Shown in pieces: positions 49,901 through 61,445 of a stretch of DNA of 64,000 nt (its first letter is position 1; each line of letters starts with the position of its first letter). The notes under the pieces were generated by a model, which was given only the letters and a program-made list of their open reading frames with translations, had not been told where the DNA came from and did not search any database. Source of the stretch: Pogostemon cablin (taxonomy: Eukaryota; Streptophyta; Magnoliopsida; Lamiales; Lamiaceae); contig CM042987.1 in assembly GCA_023678885.1 (NCBI GenBank), positions 31,024,927 to 31,088,926 on the forward strand. The letters run 5' to 3'. A program made the translations under genes and the position numbers.

Positions 49901-51227
49901 CACTTCTTTTTTTTTACTTTGCATTTTAAGTAATAAGACAATGCTTATATTTCAGGTGCAGGGTATAGTCCAAGACAAGAGTGGAAAGACTGTAGCTACG
50001 TTGATTGGAAAGTGGGATGAGAGCATGCATTATGTTCATGGGGACTATGTCAAAGGGAAAGGTCACGAATCTCAGTCAGAAGCTCACTTGCTCTGGAAAC
50101 GTAGCAAGCCTCCACAGTTCCCTACACGTTATAATTTGACACGTTTTGCCATCACGCTGAATGAGCTTATTCCAGGACTGAAGGTAACTTTAAAGAGACA
50201 AGTGTTCATTTGCGCGTGAATTTAATGTGGAGATTGCTATCTTTCTTTTAACAGAATCTACACAACTTTCGAAATGGATCTTTCTCGGTTTTCCTAAGAG
50301 TCCTCTGTTAAGTTTATGTGAAATCGGAATCTGGTGTATGATCCTACAGTATCCATTGGTGATTCTTTCAGCTTGGATAAATGCTATATTATCAACAAAA
50401 AGATGGTTTTCTCAAATGATATCTTGTCAAAAATACAAGGAAAATCCATTAAAACCAAGAAATTTAGGCAGTTTTCTTACGCTTTGTCATTAGATTGGAT
50501 AAACTGGGATTGAATTTCACATTCCGCAGGAAAAGCTGCCCCCGACAGATTCTAGACTTAGACCTGATCAGAGGTGCTTGGAAAATGGGGAATATGAGAT
50601 GGCAAATGCTGAAAAGTTGAGGTTGGAGCAGCGTCAACGGCAGGTAACACCTCCAAGCTCGTTTTAGTTATACTCATTTAATCATTAACCTGAAGATAAA
50701 TGCACAGCCAAAATGGATTGAGGAACCATTGCCCATTCAAGTGAATGATGGTGCCCCAATTTAGGATAATTTCTATGGACCTAAATTGGGTATCTTTCCT
50801 AAGAAAAGGCAGAAACGATTCACCTCATCGATCTTAAATTTGAGTTTGGATGGAGGGCTTTGAAATCTAAACATTTGAATTTTAGTGGATGTCTAATTTA
50901 CTCAAATCACCAAAGAATAGGTTAAGATATCAATTAATTTGATATTATGCATATGAAGTATGCCCACCTTCAACCCAAATGCAACCTATGCTTTTCTATT
51001 AGTATGTAGAATTTAACTGATGTTGTTCTAATCAAACATTGTTTAATCTGGACCAGGCTAGGAACATGCAAGAAAGAGGCTGGAAACCTCGTTGGTTTGC
51101 AAAAGATAAAAACTCCGACACATATCGCTACATTGGTGGGTATTGGGAAGCTAGGGAGCAAGGCAACTGGGAAGCATGCCCTGATATTTTTGGTCAAATA
51201 CCGTCGGAGCATGCTCTGGACGAGTAA
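43985..51227 (+). CDS. Oxysterol-binding protein-related protein, ORP1/ORP2 type, 788 aa, ten exons
   Basis: This is a lipid-transfer/sterol-binding protein expected to act at membrane contact sites. Exons: 43985-44470, 44971-45327, 46288-46387, 46712-47157, 48423-48578, 49383-49550, 49625-49765, 49956-50183, 50530-50643, 51057-51227. All introns are GT-AG and the frame is continuous (2367 nt). A PH domain covers about residues 73-207 (SGILYKWVNYGKGWRPRWFV; ends WMEALQAVKDMF) and is split by a Ser/His-rich insert. An acidic stretch at 319-339 leads into TFFDTKD (340-346), an FFAT-like motif of the sort that binds ER VAP proteins. The lipid-binding ORD starts near residue 410 and carries the family signature as EKVSHHPM at 514-521 (usually EQVSHHPP). 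The N-terminus MHHFCC resembles that of Arabidopsis ORP1 members. The start is the first in-frame ATG after the stop at 43940; Met10 is an alternative. Splice sites were read by eye, without transcript support. Confidence 0.95.
47596..47790 (+). repeat. Possible tRNA-derived SINE remnant in ORP intron 4
   Basis: TAGTTCAGTTGGTGGGGAGG resembles a tRNA-like A box. GAGACCTGGATTTCCTGG, about 25 bases later, could be a decayed B box, followed by CCCATGTCTGCAACTAATCC. The segment is more GC-rich than the rest of the intron. No clear target duplication or 3' tail is seen, so this is tentative. Confidence 0.35.
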
Positions 51228-52135
51228 GACGTTTTTTTCTTCATCTCTTGGTAGCACATAGGAAAACATTGGAAAAACGGCTCATGATTCACGACAGTTG
51301 TGTATAGTTAATTAGATGAAGCAACTAGAGTTTGTTTTGATAATGAACATTATTTTCTTACATTATCCCTCCAGATCTGCTTAATTTACGTTTTTATGAA
51401 TGCAAATTGTTCCAAATATGAGTTTGAAGGATACCTTTGCAATGAATGTGGAGGGATACAGTTTCTGTATGTTGTAAAATTGCATCTCGTCATAGCATAT
51501 GCACACACACACACACACACACCATGCAATTTAAATTTTACTACATCGTACATTTTCATCTGTCTTTTTCAAGATTTTACAGCAGGATTCGACAAACATC
51601 TTTTATTTGAGATAATTTCAAATTTTTATGGACTCGGACCACTCGGTTGCACGGTGCAACTAGTTCTTACATTTGAGATAATTTCAGATTTTTATGGACT
51701 TGGTTGCATGGTGCAACTAGTTGGTATCACTCATTCGGATGAGTTGATTCAATTTTGGGGGTTCACACAATGTTTTGAATAATTTTGTGGATGGTATATG
51801 TAATTAACTATTTGTAATAGACAATGTTATCGCAATATTATGTGCTTGATAGCGCTCCTAGATGTATAAACAAAGTTGAAACTTGAGTGGGTGAGAAATC
51901 TAACATCAATAAAAGAGATTCACACAAGTGAGTCGTATAATTTTAGGGTTAGTGTTGAAATAAAAAAATGGAGATTCCAAATCTGAATGGAATCAAGAGT
52001 TATCGAAATCTAAGTTGGGACTTTTTGTTACATTTTAGTATTACATTTCTCGAAATCTAAGTTGGGACATTTTGTTATATTTTATTATTACATTTCTTAT
52101 TTGAAATCTTTTGACTAGTACTGACATGTTTGCAG

Positions 52136-52171
<36 letters not shown>

Positions 52172-52449
52172 TAAAAAGAAACAAAAAATCTTAAAATGTT
52201 TAGATTCTTCGTTTTCTTCATTTCCAATGTCACTCATTTAAAACCTAAAATTATAGAAGTACAAACAGCAAAGTGCTGAAAGTGTGAACTAACCCATCCA
52301 ATTACCCCTCAAGCCTATTCCAATTAACCCTCCAACCACCAGCTGCAACAGATCCTACTAACCATGATTTAAGCTTAGAGATTAAATATTTTTCAATTGT
52401 ATTGTCATTTAACATATTTTCATAGGATTATATTTCTCAATATTTTGTA
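51228..52449. other. 3' flank of the ORP gene and intergenic DNA
   Basis: The ORP 3' UTR probably occupies the first few hundred bases. A (CA)11 microsatellite lies at 51502-51523. At 51600-51720 a segment TTTGAGATAATTTC(A)GATTTTTATGGAC and GGTGCAACTAGTT is duplicated at about 72-bp spacing, creating a 128-codon mock frame. At 51990-52100 GAAATCTAAGTTGGGAC is also duplicated. A (TA)n lies at 52136-52169. Confidence 0.55.
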
Positions 52450-52689
52450 CTCCCTCCGTCCCCTTGAAAGGTACTCGTTTGCTATTTGCACGTGGACGGT
52501 TCTAAGGTCTTTATTTGCTTTTTGCACGTAAATTAAGGAGTATTATTATTATATATAAGGAGAGTAATTGTATTAGAGGGAAGTGGTGGGTCATATTGTG
52601 TATTTTCTTTATTAAATAGAGGAAATTAATGCTTTTGAAGCGGATGCCAGAAATAGTGAAATTGATGCCTTTCAAGGGGACGGATGGAG
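52450..52689. mobile_element. Stowaway MITE, 240 bp
   Basis: CTCCCTCCGTCCCCTTGAAAG pairs with CTTTCAAGGGGACGGATGGAG, with TA on each side (52448-52449 and 52690-52691). It is the cleanest member in the window. Internally it has TATTTGCACGTGGACGG and TTTTTGCACGTAAATTAAGG, a small internal duplication. Confidence 0.9.
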
Positions 52690-53906
52690 TATATTGTAAC
52701 TTCTCATTTGAGCTTTGAATAATTAAAATACGGTTTCCCTTCTATTTGTCTCTATCTTCTTCTATCTTACTTAACTCTAACTGCTACTATGAATATCATT
52801 TCTTCTTCTATGATTTCCACCCTCTGATTTCTACAAATACTTCAAATTGAATGCCAAATAGTACATGAACAACTACATAATCGGTATGAATATTGGTTGA
52901 ATTTATATTTGAGTGATTTTAATGCATATATTTATGATAATTGATATCCCAACTTAAAACTAAGAAAGTGTGAATGTGTACCAAAATTTCCTTATGATAA
53001 GAAGCAATTACCAGAAACTGAAAAGAAAATTAAACTAAAAATAATAATAACGTTAAAGTGGGTATAAATTAGAAAATGCCAAATTATCTTTCTGGAATGC
53101 CACGTGGAAAGTGTGGTTGCACAGCTGGCCGAGGGCAGGTGGCGCCACCACCTTCTTGATTGGCCGGTGGGCCCACTGTAATCCCTAATTCCTAACGACC
53201 AACTGTTAAAAGGGACTATTTGTATTTGCCTCCACTACACATTTTTATCTAAAATAATTAAAAATTATTCTTATTTATAATTGTTTTAAATCAAGTTAAC
53301 CATTCATTTTTTTTATACAATAATAAATTCATAACTCAAAATGAGAGTAATTTATTAACGAAATATATGATTTAATTAACAATAATATTAATAACTAATA
53401 TTATTGTTATCATTATTATTTTTATATTGCTTCGAAAAATTAATATTTGAAGCTACGAAAAAAGGATGCATGTCCTAGCTAGGTTAGGTAATTATCACCG
53501 TCAATCCGTCATTAAATGTATGATAATAATAATGAGATTTTAATACTATTATTTAATACACAGAGTATTGACAACGTCATATTGAAGAGTCCTTTGTGAT
53601 TTTGATTGGATTATTTGATCGTTTGTTTAGTTATGATTAAAATATTTTATTTACAATTGTATAATGTCTTAGCCAATTTTGCGACTAATTAATAAAGTAA
53701 ATACTTGTATGATTCAAGTCGAACCCAAAACTTATTAATTATTTTTTAGTATATAAAAAATTATTTTTTAAAATAATATTGATATTTTAGGGGTATTGTG
53801 ACAGTTTGAAGTAAAAAATAAAGTATATAAAATATATTATAGTTAAATGGAATTAGTAATGTTTCTTTAAATCATATAAAATGACTTTTGACACTATTAG
53901 TTGATG

Positions 53907-53969
<63 letters not shown>

Positions 53970-54872
53970 AATAAAAATAAGTGTGAGGCAGAAAAACTAA
54001 AAATAAGTGTGGGAGGAAGAAGTATTTGTAATGCTTAACCTTTTTCAAAATGATAGTTTTAGTTATACAGTGAAATATTTTTAATGGTATATATTAATAT
54101 TTTTACTATACTTTGTGATACATAGTTAATATTTAAGATCCTTGGCATACATTTATTTTTTTTTTTTTTTTTTAAGTTGTCATAGTATAGTTAGGTCATA
54201 GGCAAGTGATTATTTTAGGGGTCGTGTTGATTGCATTTATTAGCTGGCCGAATTGATAAATGTTGTTTAATTGGTAACTTGGAAGATAAGAATTTATGAA
54301 GATGCTCTAATTTTTTAGTGTATTTTATTGTCACTATTTATTAATAATAATAATAATAATAATAAATATTATTATTAGTGAGTCTTTCAGGCATTTGCAA
54401 GCTCAATTTGTAAGCTTAACCATTACTCTCTTTGTGTTACCATAAACTTTAAGCATTTTTATTTTGAGAGTTATTATAATGTCTATCTCTATGTAGTAAA
54501 TTAAACTCACACAAAATGATTAATACTGTGATTGAGAGTTGTGGGAGAGGGTAATGACTAATGAGAATAGATATATATTGATTTTCATTGTTGATACTTG
54601 ATTGGTACAATAGAAATTAAAATTCCTCAATCATTCTTATTAATTCAATAATTACTCCCCCTTCATTCTCATTGCCATTAACTCTGTAATAATACTCATT
54701 GTCATCGGAATTCGTACCAAGCGAAACCTAAATTTAAACTGAGGGAGTATAATACAATCTCAAACACGAGATTGATCAGTCACGATTTGATCAAGCTCAA
54801 GTTTTATTAAATCTAACGGATCCCATTCATTTTTAATTTGACAGTTGTCATTTAATTAATTATAGAATGTTG
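52690..54872. other. AT-rich intergenic stretch
   Basis: A less AT-rich patch at 53095-53190 (CCACGTGGAAAGTGTGG ... GGCCGGTGGGCCCAC) contains a CACGTG G-box core. It resembles promoter DNA, but no gene follows. A pure (AT)n of 60 bp is at 53909-53968 and a poly-T at about 54159-54173. Confidence 0.5.
53909..53968. repeat. (AT)n microsatellite, 60 bp
   Basis: Uninterrupted AT dinucleotides. Confidence 0.95.
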
Positions 54873-56240
54873 TTATTTGCACACCCCTCTTTATTAAATA
54901 CAATCCTTTTATTAAATACACATCACTTTAAATTTTTTTATTGTTAAATTTTATTATTTGCACACCCATAAAATTACAATACCAACCTTTTACAATTAAG
55001 AATTAAAATTAAGATTATACACGTCCTATTTCTTCCTTCTAATTAGATGCAAATCCTTCTGACGCCATCATCCAAGTTTTTGACCAGATGAATTGCCCAG
55101 GATCTCTACATTAATCAATGTTTTGAAGTGACTAATTGTGAATTTGCAACTATGAGTAATCTCCACATTTTGTAATTCCAAAAGCACTCCATCCCCTCCC
55201 AATAAAAGAAAGTGTGAATTAGGAAGTATGTAATTGCTAACTCTAAATTTCTGCTCCATATTCTTTTGCCACAGATCCATACAATAACTAAATCACAAGA
55301 GACAACAAGAAATCACAAATTACAAGTATTGTGTCTTTAGAAAAATTTGAAGATCGATAAACAGCGACAGTGAGAAGTAGTTTTGGCGCATCCACTTGAC
55401 AAGAAGGGGAGAGAGATATGGGTAGAAAATCAAAGTGCAGAATGAGAGAGGATGATGGATTCAATTTCAATTCCCACTATCCCACTACCAATTGAGATAT
55501 CTCAGATTCTATTTGAAATCAGTATAGTAATCTATCAAAACATCCCCAATCATGGCTTTCAAGAACACGTCATCGTTGTAAATTTATTGGGTGTGTTCTA
55601 ATATGCATAAACCATTAATGAAATTATTCGAGATTATATATAATTATGTATTTTGGAGAAAACAAAATTCTGAAAATTAAGTTAAGCCATGACATCTTTT
55701 GAAAATTTTTGAAATCAGAGAGAGAGTTCATCATGATAACTGTAAAAGTATATACTGTGTAAGAAAAATTGTAGATGTGCACACATATTCAAGTTCACTC
55801 TAGAAGAACAAAAGAATCAGCAACTCTAGACATCCTTTTTTAAAATTCAAAACAAAAGCAGATTAAATGCAGTATTCGTAGCAAGAGAATTCATATATTT
55901 CTAAACTAATTCTTTCTAGTTGATCATCAACCAAAAGAATTTCATGATAATTATCCCAGTGGTTGCTGTTTTCTGAAATTGAAGCTTAAGTCCATGGGAA
56001 TTATTTGTTTTAGTTGGTTTACATGAAGCTTCATGTTCTGCCGGTAGAAAGATAAGATGATACGGGTTGTTGATTTAATGAATTAAAGGTAAATATATAT
56101 TTAAATTATATAATAATAGTGTGAATTTTAATGTAAGTGTGTATTTAATAAATTAAGGGCAAAATAGACATTTTAAACATATTAATTTTATTTTTATAAA
56201 TATGAGATGTGTACTTAACAAGAGGAGGTGTGTAAATAAG
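54873..56240. mobile_element. Candidate TIR element with non-repetitive interior
   Basis: TTATTTGCACACCCCTCTTTAT at the left resembles the reverse complement of the right end (TTATTTACACACCTCCTCTTG). The interior includes two minus-strand frames of 60-70 codons (55068-55280 and 55288-55470) with normal amino-acid mix. These could be captured gene fragments, but I recognise no family. Target duplications are not clear. Confidence 0.4.
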
Positions 56241-57299
56241 ATTACCCTTGATTATATTTGATTAATTCTATTAATTAACTATAACATTACAAGACTAAAG
56301 ATTTTTCTCTAAGTGAGAATCATGTCTTGCATGACTAGACTTGCTTGATTAATTAATTGAAACCTTATTCTTTTAGAATAAAACAAATCATGTGAATGTA
56401 CATATATTCTGTTTTAATTAAATTATATAGTATATAGCATTATTATTTAATTCATATCAATCATTTCAAATTGTTTAAGAGCCATCATGTAGAAGTTGTT
56501 AAATAAACTGAAATATGAAAAAGAGCAATGCCCTCAACTTGTGCATTTTGGCTAACTATTTTTTGCCAACTTGTATTTGTTTTTCAGTTCAATCCTGTAT
56601 TTTAATTGCTTCTATTTTTTTATTTATATGTTTTACATTAATTAATTATTTTTATTATTATATGTTGTAGTAATAGTTTTGTATATATGCGAATTAACTT
56701 AAATTGAAATATAAAATCTCAACATTCATTTTTTTTTCTCCTTCCAAATCCTTCCACGTAATTCATATATTTTTACTCAAATCATAATTTATCTTAATAA
56801 ACACTCTACTTCATGAATATATATATGAAGCTCGATCGAATTTTATTTTTATCTTATAATCATGATCAATTATTAATTTAATTAGCTTCATTTTCAATTG
56901 CATGTGTTTGTAGTTAGTTACTATTTAGTTAGATATACTTTACTCAGACATGTTTGTAATAAGAATTTAAATTCAATATAATAAATAAAATAAATATTAG
57001 GGCAAGTAATAAAGAATGAAATATGGGCTCATTATTTACAGGTACATTTTATTAACATTTATTATTACGGTACAATATTCAAATTATATTAATCAAATAT
57101 CACTTTTAACCATATTTAAATTTAATTATATTTAGAATTAATTAACCATTAGTATCTCCATAAAAATAGAAGATAGATTGGGGATTAGTCAATGTGGGTC
57201 AAACATTTGGGTCAAACATTTTTATTACTACTAGATATATAATATTCAAATTGAGTTGATATTAGTATATATGTTATTCTATTTTGTATACGTGCTTCT
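56241..57299. other. AT-rich intergenic stretch
   Basis: No coding or structural feature is recognised. TGGGGATTAGTCAATGTGGG (57179-57198) is partly repeated at 57647. Confidence 0.55.
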
Positions 57300-57545
57300 T
57301 AATTGTATACTTTTTTTACACTAAATTTTTCATTAAAAAAACTAGCATTCATATGTGTATAATTTTTTATTCAATAGTGCATACATTTTTTAATAATTAT
57401 ATACATTTTTACACTCATTTTTTCATTAAAAAAACTAACAATTAAATTGTATACATTTTTGTTCATAATTGTATATGTTTTTATTTATATTTGTATACAT
57501 TTTTGAAAATGGGTGCACCCTATCTTAGGGTGCACCCGGGTGCAC
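57300..57545. repeat. GTGCACCC-family repeat, inverted relative to 42823-43154
   Basis: The right edge is the palindrome GTGCACCCGGGTGCAC (57530-57545), preceded by GGGTGCACCCTATCTTA. The interior (TTTTTCATTAAAAAAACTAG, ATAATTATATACATTTTTAC) is the reverse complement of blocks in the 42823-43154 copy. The left end lacks the palindrome. Confidence 0.6.
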
Positions 57546-57769
57546 AATATAATTAGTCATTCAAATTATATTAATCAAATATCACTTTTAACCCATTTAA
57601 GTTTATTCAGAATTAATAATCTCTCCATGAAATTATGAGATAGGTTGGGGATTAGTCAATCGTGGGTCAAACAATATAAAATAGGTTTAATTGTATTTTA
57701 TTCAAAATTAATAAATTAATTAAAGATATTACTATAATGTATCAATTAAATTACCATAAAAAATCTTCA

Positions 57770-58649
57770 TGATATCTTCAGAAATATTTACATATATTTT
57801 GATATTCAGATTATATTACAATAAAAAAAACCAAATTATATTACGATATATTTAGATAAGTATTCAGAATATTTATATATATTCTGGTATCCCAGTTATA
57901 TTACAATATGAAATTTGATGTATTCAAAAATATTTAGATAAGTATTCAGAATATTTAGATATATTTGGTAGATAAGTATTCAGAATATTTAGATTATATT
58001 ACGATATATTTAGATAAGTATTCATAATATTTATAATATTCTGGTATCCAAGTTATATTAGAATATGAAATTTGATGTATTCAAAAATATTTAGATAAGT
58101 ATTCAGAATATTTAGATATATTTGGCAGATAAGTATTCATAATATTTAGATTATATTACGATATATTTAGATAAGTATTCAGAATATTTATATATATTCT
58201 GGTATCCAAGTTATATTAAAAATTTGATGTATTCAAAAATATTTAGATAAGTATTCAAAATATTTAGATATATTTGGTAGATAAGTATTCATATTATTTA
58301 GATATATTTGGTATCAATTAGATTATGTTAAAAAATCTGCCATATTCATAAATAATTAGATAAGTATTCAAAATATTTTGACATATCAGATTATATTACC
58401 ATAAAAGATTTGGATAATGTATTCAGAAATATTTAGATAAGTATCATATATTGGATATATTCAGAAATATTTAGATAAGTATCCAGAATATTTAGATATA
58501 TTTGGTATCCAGATTAGATTTCGATAAAAAAAATTTCATATTTAAAAATAATTAGATAAGTATTCAGATATTTGAACATATTTTTTTATGCAAATTATAT
58601 AAGATAAGATTTCTGGATAATGTATTCAAAAATATTTAGATAAATCTTT

Positions 58650-58692
<43 letters not shown>

Positions 58693-58790
58693 ATCAGATT
58701 ATATTACAATAAGAAATCTGCATATATTCGGAAATATTTAAATAAGTATTCAGAGTTCATAAATTTGGATGTCATTATTTCAAAATTATT
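57770..58790 (+). repeat. Degenerate tandem repeats, 158-bp higher-order period
   Basis: The core ATATTTAGATAAGTATTCAG recurs throughout. A higher-order unit starts with TTACGATATATTTAGATAAG at 57841, 57999 and 58156, spaced 158 and 157 bp. Outside these three, the core recurs at irregular spacing. An embedded (TA)n lies at 58652-58689. It is non-coding. Confidence 0.85.
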
Positions 58791-59001
58791 GATTTCACTA
58801 GTATTTATATATTGCGTTGTCATAATTCTAGTATTTATATATTGTGTTGTCAGAATTCATATGCTAAACATTAAGAATACATATATTTAAAAAATCATGA
58901 TTTATTATTCAGTATAATAGTGTATTCAATACAATTGTATTTTGAGACTTTTCATCACTTTGTATCTAGTAATTTTAGTATATATTTTATACTATATAGT
59001 A

Positions 59002-59007
<6 letters not shown>

Positions 59008-59094
<87 letters not shown>
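59008..59094. repeat. (TA)n microsatellite, about 87 bp
   Basis: Uninterrupted TA dinucleotides; frames through it encode alternating Ile-Tyr and are artefacts. Confidence 0.95.
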
Positions 59095-59097
<3 letters not shown>

Positions 59098-59745
59098 TGT
59101 GTAACACCGAAATAATTAAAATAATTTGTTATTATTATTAATAAAATAAAGTTTTTAATACCCATTCACATTCTCTATTTAACAATGGTATTTTGGTCCA
59201 TGTTTATAATGGATGAAGTGTGGAAACTTATTCGTTTTTCATACTAATATATGATGCTTCAAAATTAATTTTTTTAGGCCTCAAAGTTTAACTTTGAATC
59301 TCAAAGGTTTTTATTTATTTATTATTATTATTATATAATATAATTTCACATCTTTTTTATTATTATTTTTTTAATTTTACTATTATTTTTTTAAAAAAAA
59401 AAGTGGGTTTCACTTTAAAATCTTATAATACAATACATACACTCTTTATATACCACATGAACTAAAACAAAAATCAAATAATTAAATTAGATTATGAATT
59501 GATATCCTGCAAATTTGGGTATACATTTATATACGTGAGTATTAATTTTTACTATTCAATGATATGTGTTTTTTTAATAAATGTACACTTTTTATATTCA
59601 CTTTTTTATTTAAAAAATAAACAAAAAATTCATTAACAAATTACATAAACTTTTATTTATTAGTATATAATCCCTCCGTCCCACCACATGGGTGGCGAAA
59701 CTTTTTGCACGTAAATTAAGGGATATAATATTTAATGGGTAGTTG

Positions 59746-59949
59746 GCACGAGATGTCCTGTGACACTTTGGTGTGACATATCCTTATTGAATAACACGTG
59801 GTGGGGTGGAGAAATCAAATCCCTTGCCCCTATGGTTTATTGGTTAACTTAGAGTATAGTTTCTCTCATCTCTCCTATATGTCATTCATCCAACGGAGTG
59901 TCACAAGAGATGTCATACCAAAGTGGCACAGAAGATCCTGACTCTGGGT
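59746..59949. mobile_element. MITE, GTGCCACTTTGGTGTGA family, nested
   Basis: The left part GATGTCCTGTGACAC then TTTGGTGTGACATATCC pairs with the right part ATGTCATACCAAAGTGGCAC then AGAAGATC. TAGTTG occurs on both sides and may be the target duplication. It is related to the copy at 43214-43405, in opposite orientation (shared GAGAAACTATA/TATAGTTTCTC and GACAT/ATGTC blocks). Confidence 0.6.
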
Positions 59950-60351
59950 TAGTTGAGGGTAGTTGAGATGAGAGAAATAATATTTTAATGTATAATGGGG
60001 ATAGTTGAGGTGAGAGAAATAATATTTTAATGTATAGTGAGTAGGTGTATGCACTTGAATTTTATTGCCTATTAAAGAAAAATATGTGGCAAATTAATGC
60101 AATAATTATCAATTAATTATTTATTTATTTATTAAGGGATTTAAATAAATAAATTCTTAAAATAAATTAGTGAATAATTGATAATTGGGACAGATCCAGT
60201 CAAATAAGCCCAAGCCCGCAGAATTAGGTCAAATAAAGGATCAACCAATCAAACTGTGTTATATATGAAAAGGCCCAAGCCCGCAGAATCAGGTCAAATC
60301 AGCCATTGACCAATCAAATTGCGAGTTATTTATGTGGCTTCCCCATCCTTC

Positions 60352-60363
60352 ACCTATATAAGG
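60352..60363 (+). promoter_or_regulatory. TATA box of the solo LTR
   Basis: CCTATATAAGGAG lies about 45 bp downstream of a CCAATCAAA box. It is followed about 30 bp later by CAGACACACTAAAAC, a plausible start of the LTR's transcribed region. Confidence 0.6.
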
Positions 60364-60499
60364 AGTCCTCCTCCATTCATTCCAGACACACTAAAACATC
60401 TGAAGACGCAGACGCTTCTGAAGAGATCAAGAATACGAGCAGTGCTCCCTTGAGATCTTCAAGCATCTTCAAGCCAAGAATGGCCTCCGATCCGATATC

Positions 60500-60860
60500 A
60501 AGGTGCTAAGCCCCTCCGATCCGGCGTTCTTCCAGCTAACCGCCTCTGATCAGAGATTAAGGTGTCAAGCCCCTCCGATCCGGCGTTCTTCCAGCCAACC
60601 GCCTGCCATTAGAGATCAAGGTGTCAAACCCCTCTGATCCGGCAGTGCCAAGCCCCTCCGATCCGGCGTTCTTCCAGCTAACCGCCTCTGATCAGAGATT
60701 AAGGTGTCAAGCCCCTCCGATCCGGCGTTCTTCCAGCCAACCGCCTGCCATCAGAGATCAAGGTGTCAAACCCATCTGATCCGGCATTCTTCCAGCTAGC
60801 CGCCTCCAATCAGGGATCAAGGTGCTAAGCCCCTCCGATCCGAAGTTCTTCAAGACAACA
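60500..60860 (+). repeat. Tandem repeats inside the solo LTR, 142-bp higher-order unit
   Basis: AAGCCCCTCCGATCCGGCGT then TCTTCCAGCTAACCGCC recurs with AAG anchors at 60508 and 60650 (142 bp apart). Each unit is itself two related sub-units of about 60-75 bp ending in GATCAAGGTGTCAA or GATTAAGGTGTCAA. A decayed copy follows to about 60860. Confidence 0.85.
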
Positions 60861-61445
60861 GGCCCGATCCAGCATTGGTCAGAAACAACACTCAACCTAA
60901 GATCAAGGTTCTAAGCCCCTCAAATTCGAAGTTTCTTCCAGTCAGACTCATCCAGCTGTCTTTGTGAAGTCAACGGTGTTCTATCAAATTGAACGACGTT
61001 CTTCATAAGAAGTCTTCAAGTCAACGTTCAATCCGAACAAAGGCTCGACGCCTCCGGATCAACGTCAAGACTACAATTCGAGCTCGGACAAGCTTCATTC
61101 GAAGATCCGGCTCAACACACACGCTGTCAATACATTCAGCGTAGTCAAGTCAAAGTCAAGTTAACAAGTCAAGTCAAGGCAAATTGGTTCGAGAGAATAA
61201 TCAGATGATTGATTGAATCTTATAAATTAAATCAATCTGAAATTATCTTTATACACCAATTTGTATTTATTTCATCATAAATACAAAATTTGTTATTACA
61301 GTAGGTATATTAGTATGGTGTGTGGGTCCCATAAAGATATATTAATGGTTTTGTAAGGGTCCCATTTACTAAAAAAGGAAATGCACATCTTGTATTGAGA
61401 CGGACGAAAATGATAAAATGCACTCCTTATTGTGGAATGGATAAA

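Larger units (their letters stand above)
60046..61300 (+). mobile_element. Solo LTR, 1255 bp, inserted in the Stowaway MITE
   Basis: It runs from TGTATGCACTTG to TTGTTATTACA, with TGTA...TACA termini. Perfect 5-bp target duplications GTAGG lie at 60041-60045 and 61301-61305. No PBS, PPT or coding domain is present. It has a promoter-like segment: CCAATCAAATTGCG, CCAATC at 60244, and CTATATAAGGAG near 60354. The TATA is followed by a GC-richer transcribed part with tandem repeats. This is best explained as a solo LTR left by recombination between the two LTRs of a full element. The superfamily cannot be decided from the LTR alone. A 67-codon frame at 60306-60509 is not a gene. Confidence 0.88.
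59670..61445. mobile_element. Stowaway MITE split by two later insertions
   Basis: The left end ATCCCTCCGTCCCACCACAT and the inside (GCACGTAAATTAAGGGATAT, TTTAATGGGTAGTTG) belong to the Stowaway family. The sequence resumes after the inserted elements with GTAGGTATATTAGTATGGTG and GTGGGTCCCATAAAG, ending near ACTCCTTATTGTGGAATGG. Removing the insertions at about 59746-59949 and 60046-61300 restores a contiguous MITE of about 310 bp. Confidence 0.7.

Noticed and set aside
51396..51782. 128-codon frame 3' of the ORP gene
   Set aside because: It contains a CA microsatellite and a local 72-bp duplication; the ORP stop at 51227 is well placed for the family's C-terminus.
58920..59141. Ile-Tyr repeat proteins here and at 62102-62290 and 32238-32426
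   Set aside because: They are simple translations of (AT)n microsatellites.
60306..60509. 67-codon frame in the solo LTR
   Set aside because: It overlaps the LTR TATA and repeat array and has no family resemblance.
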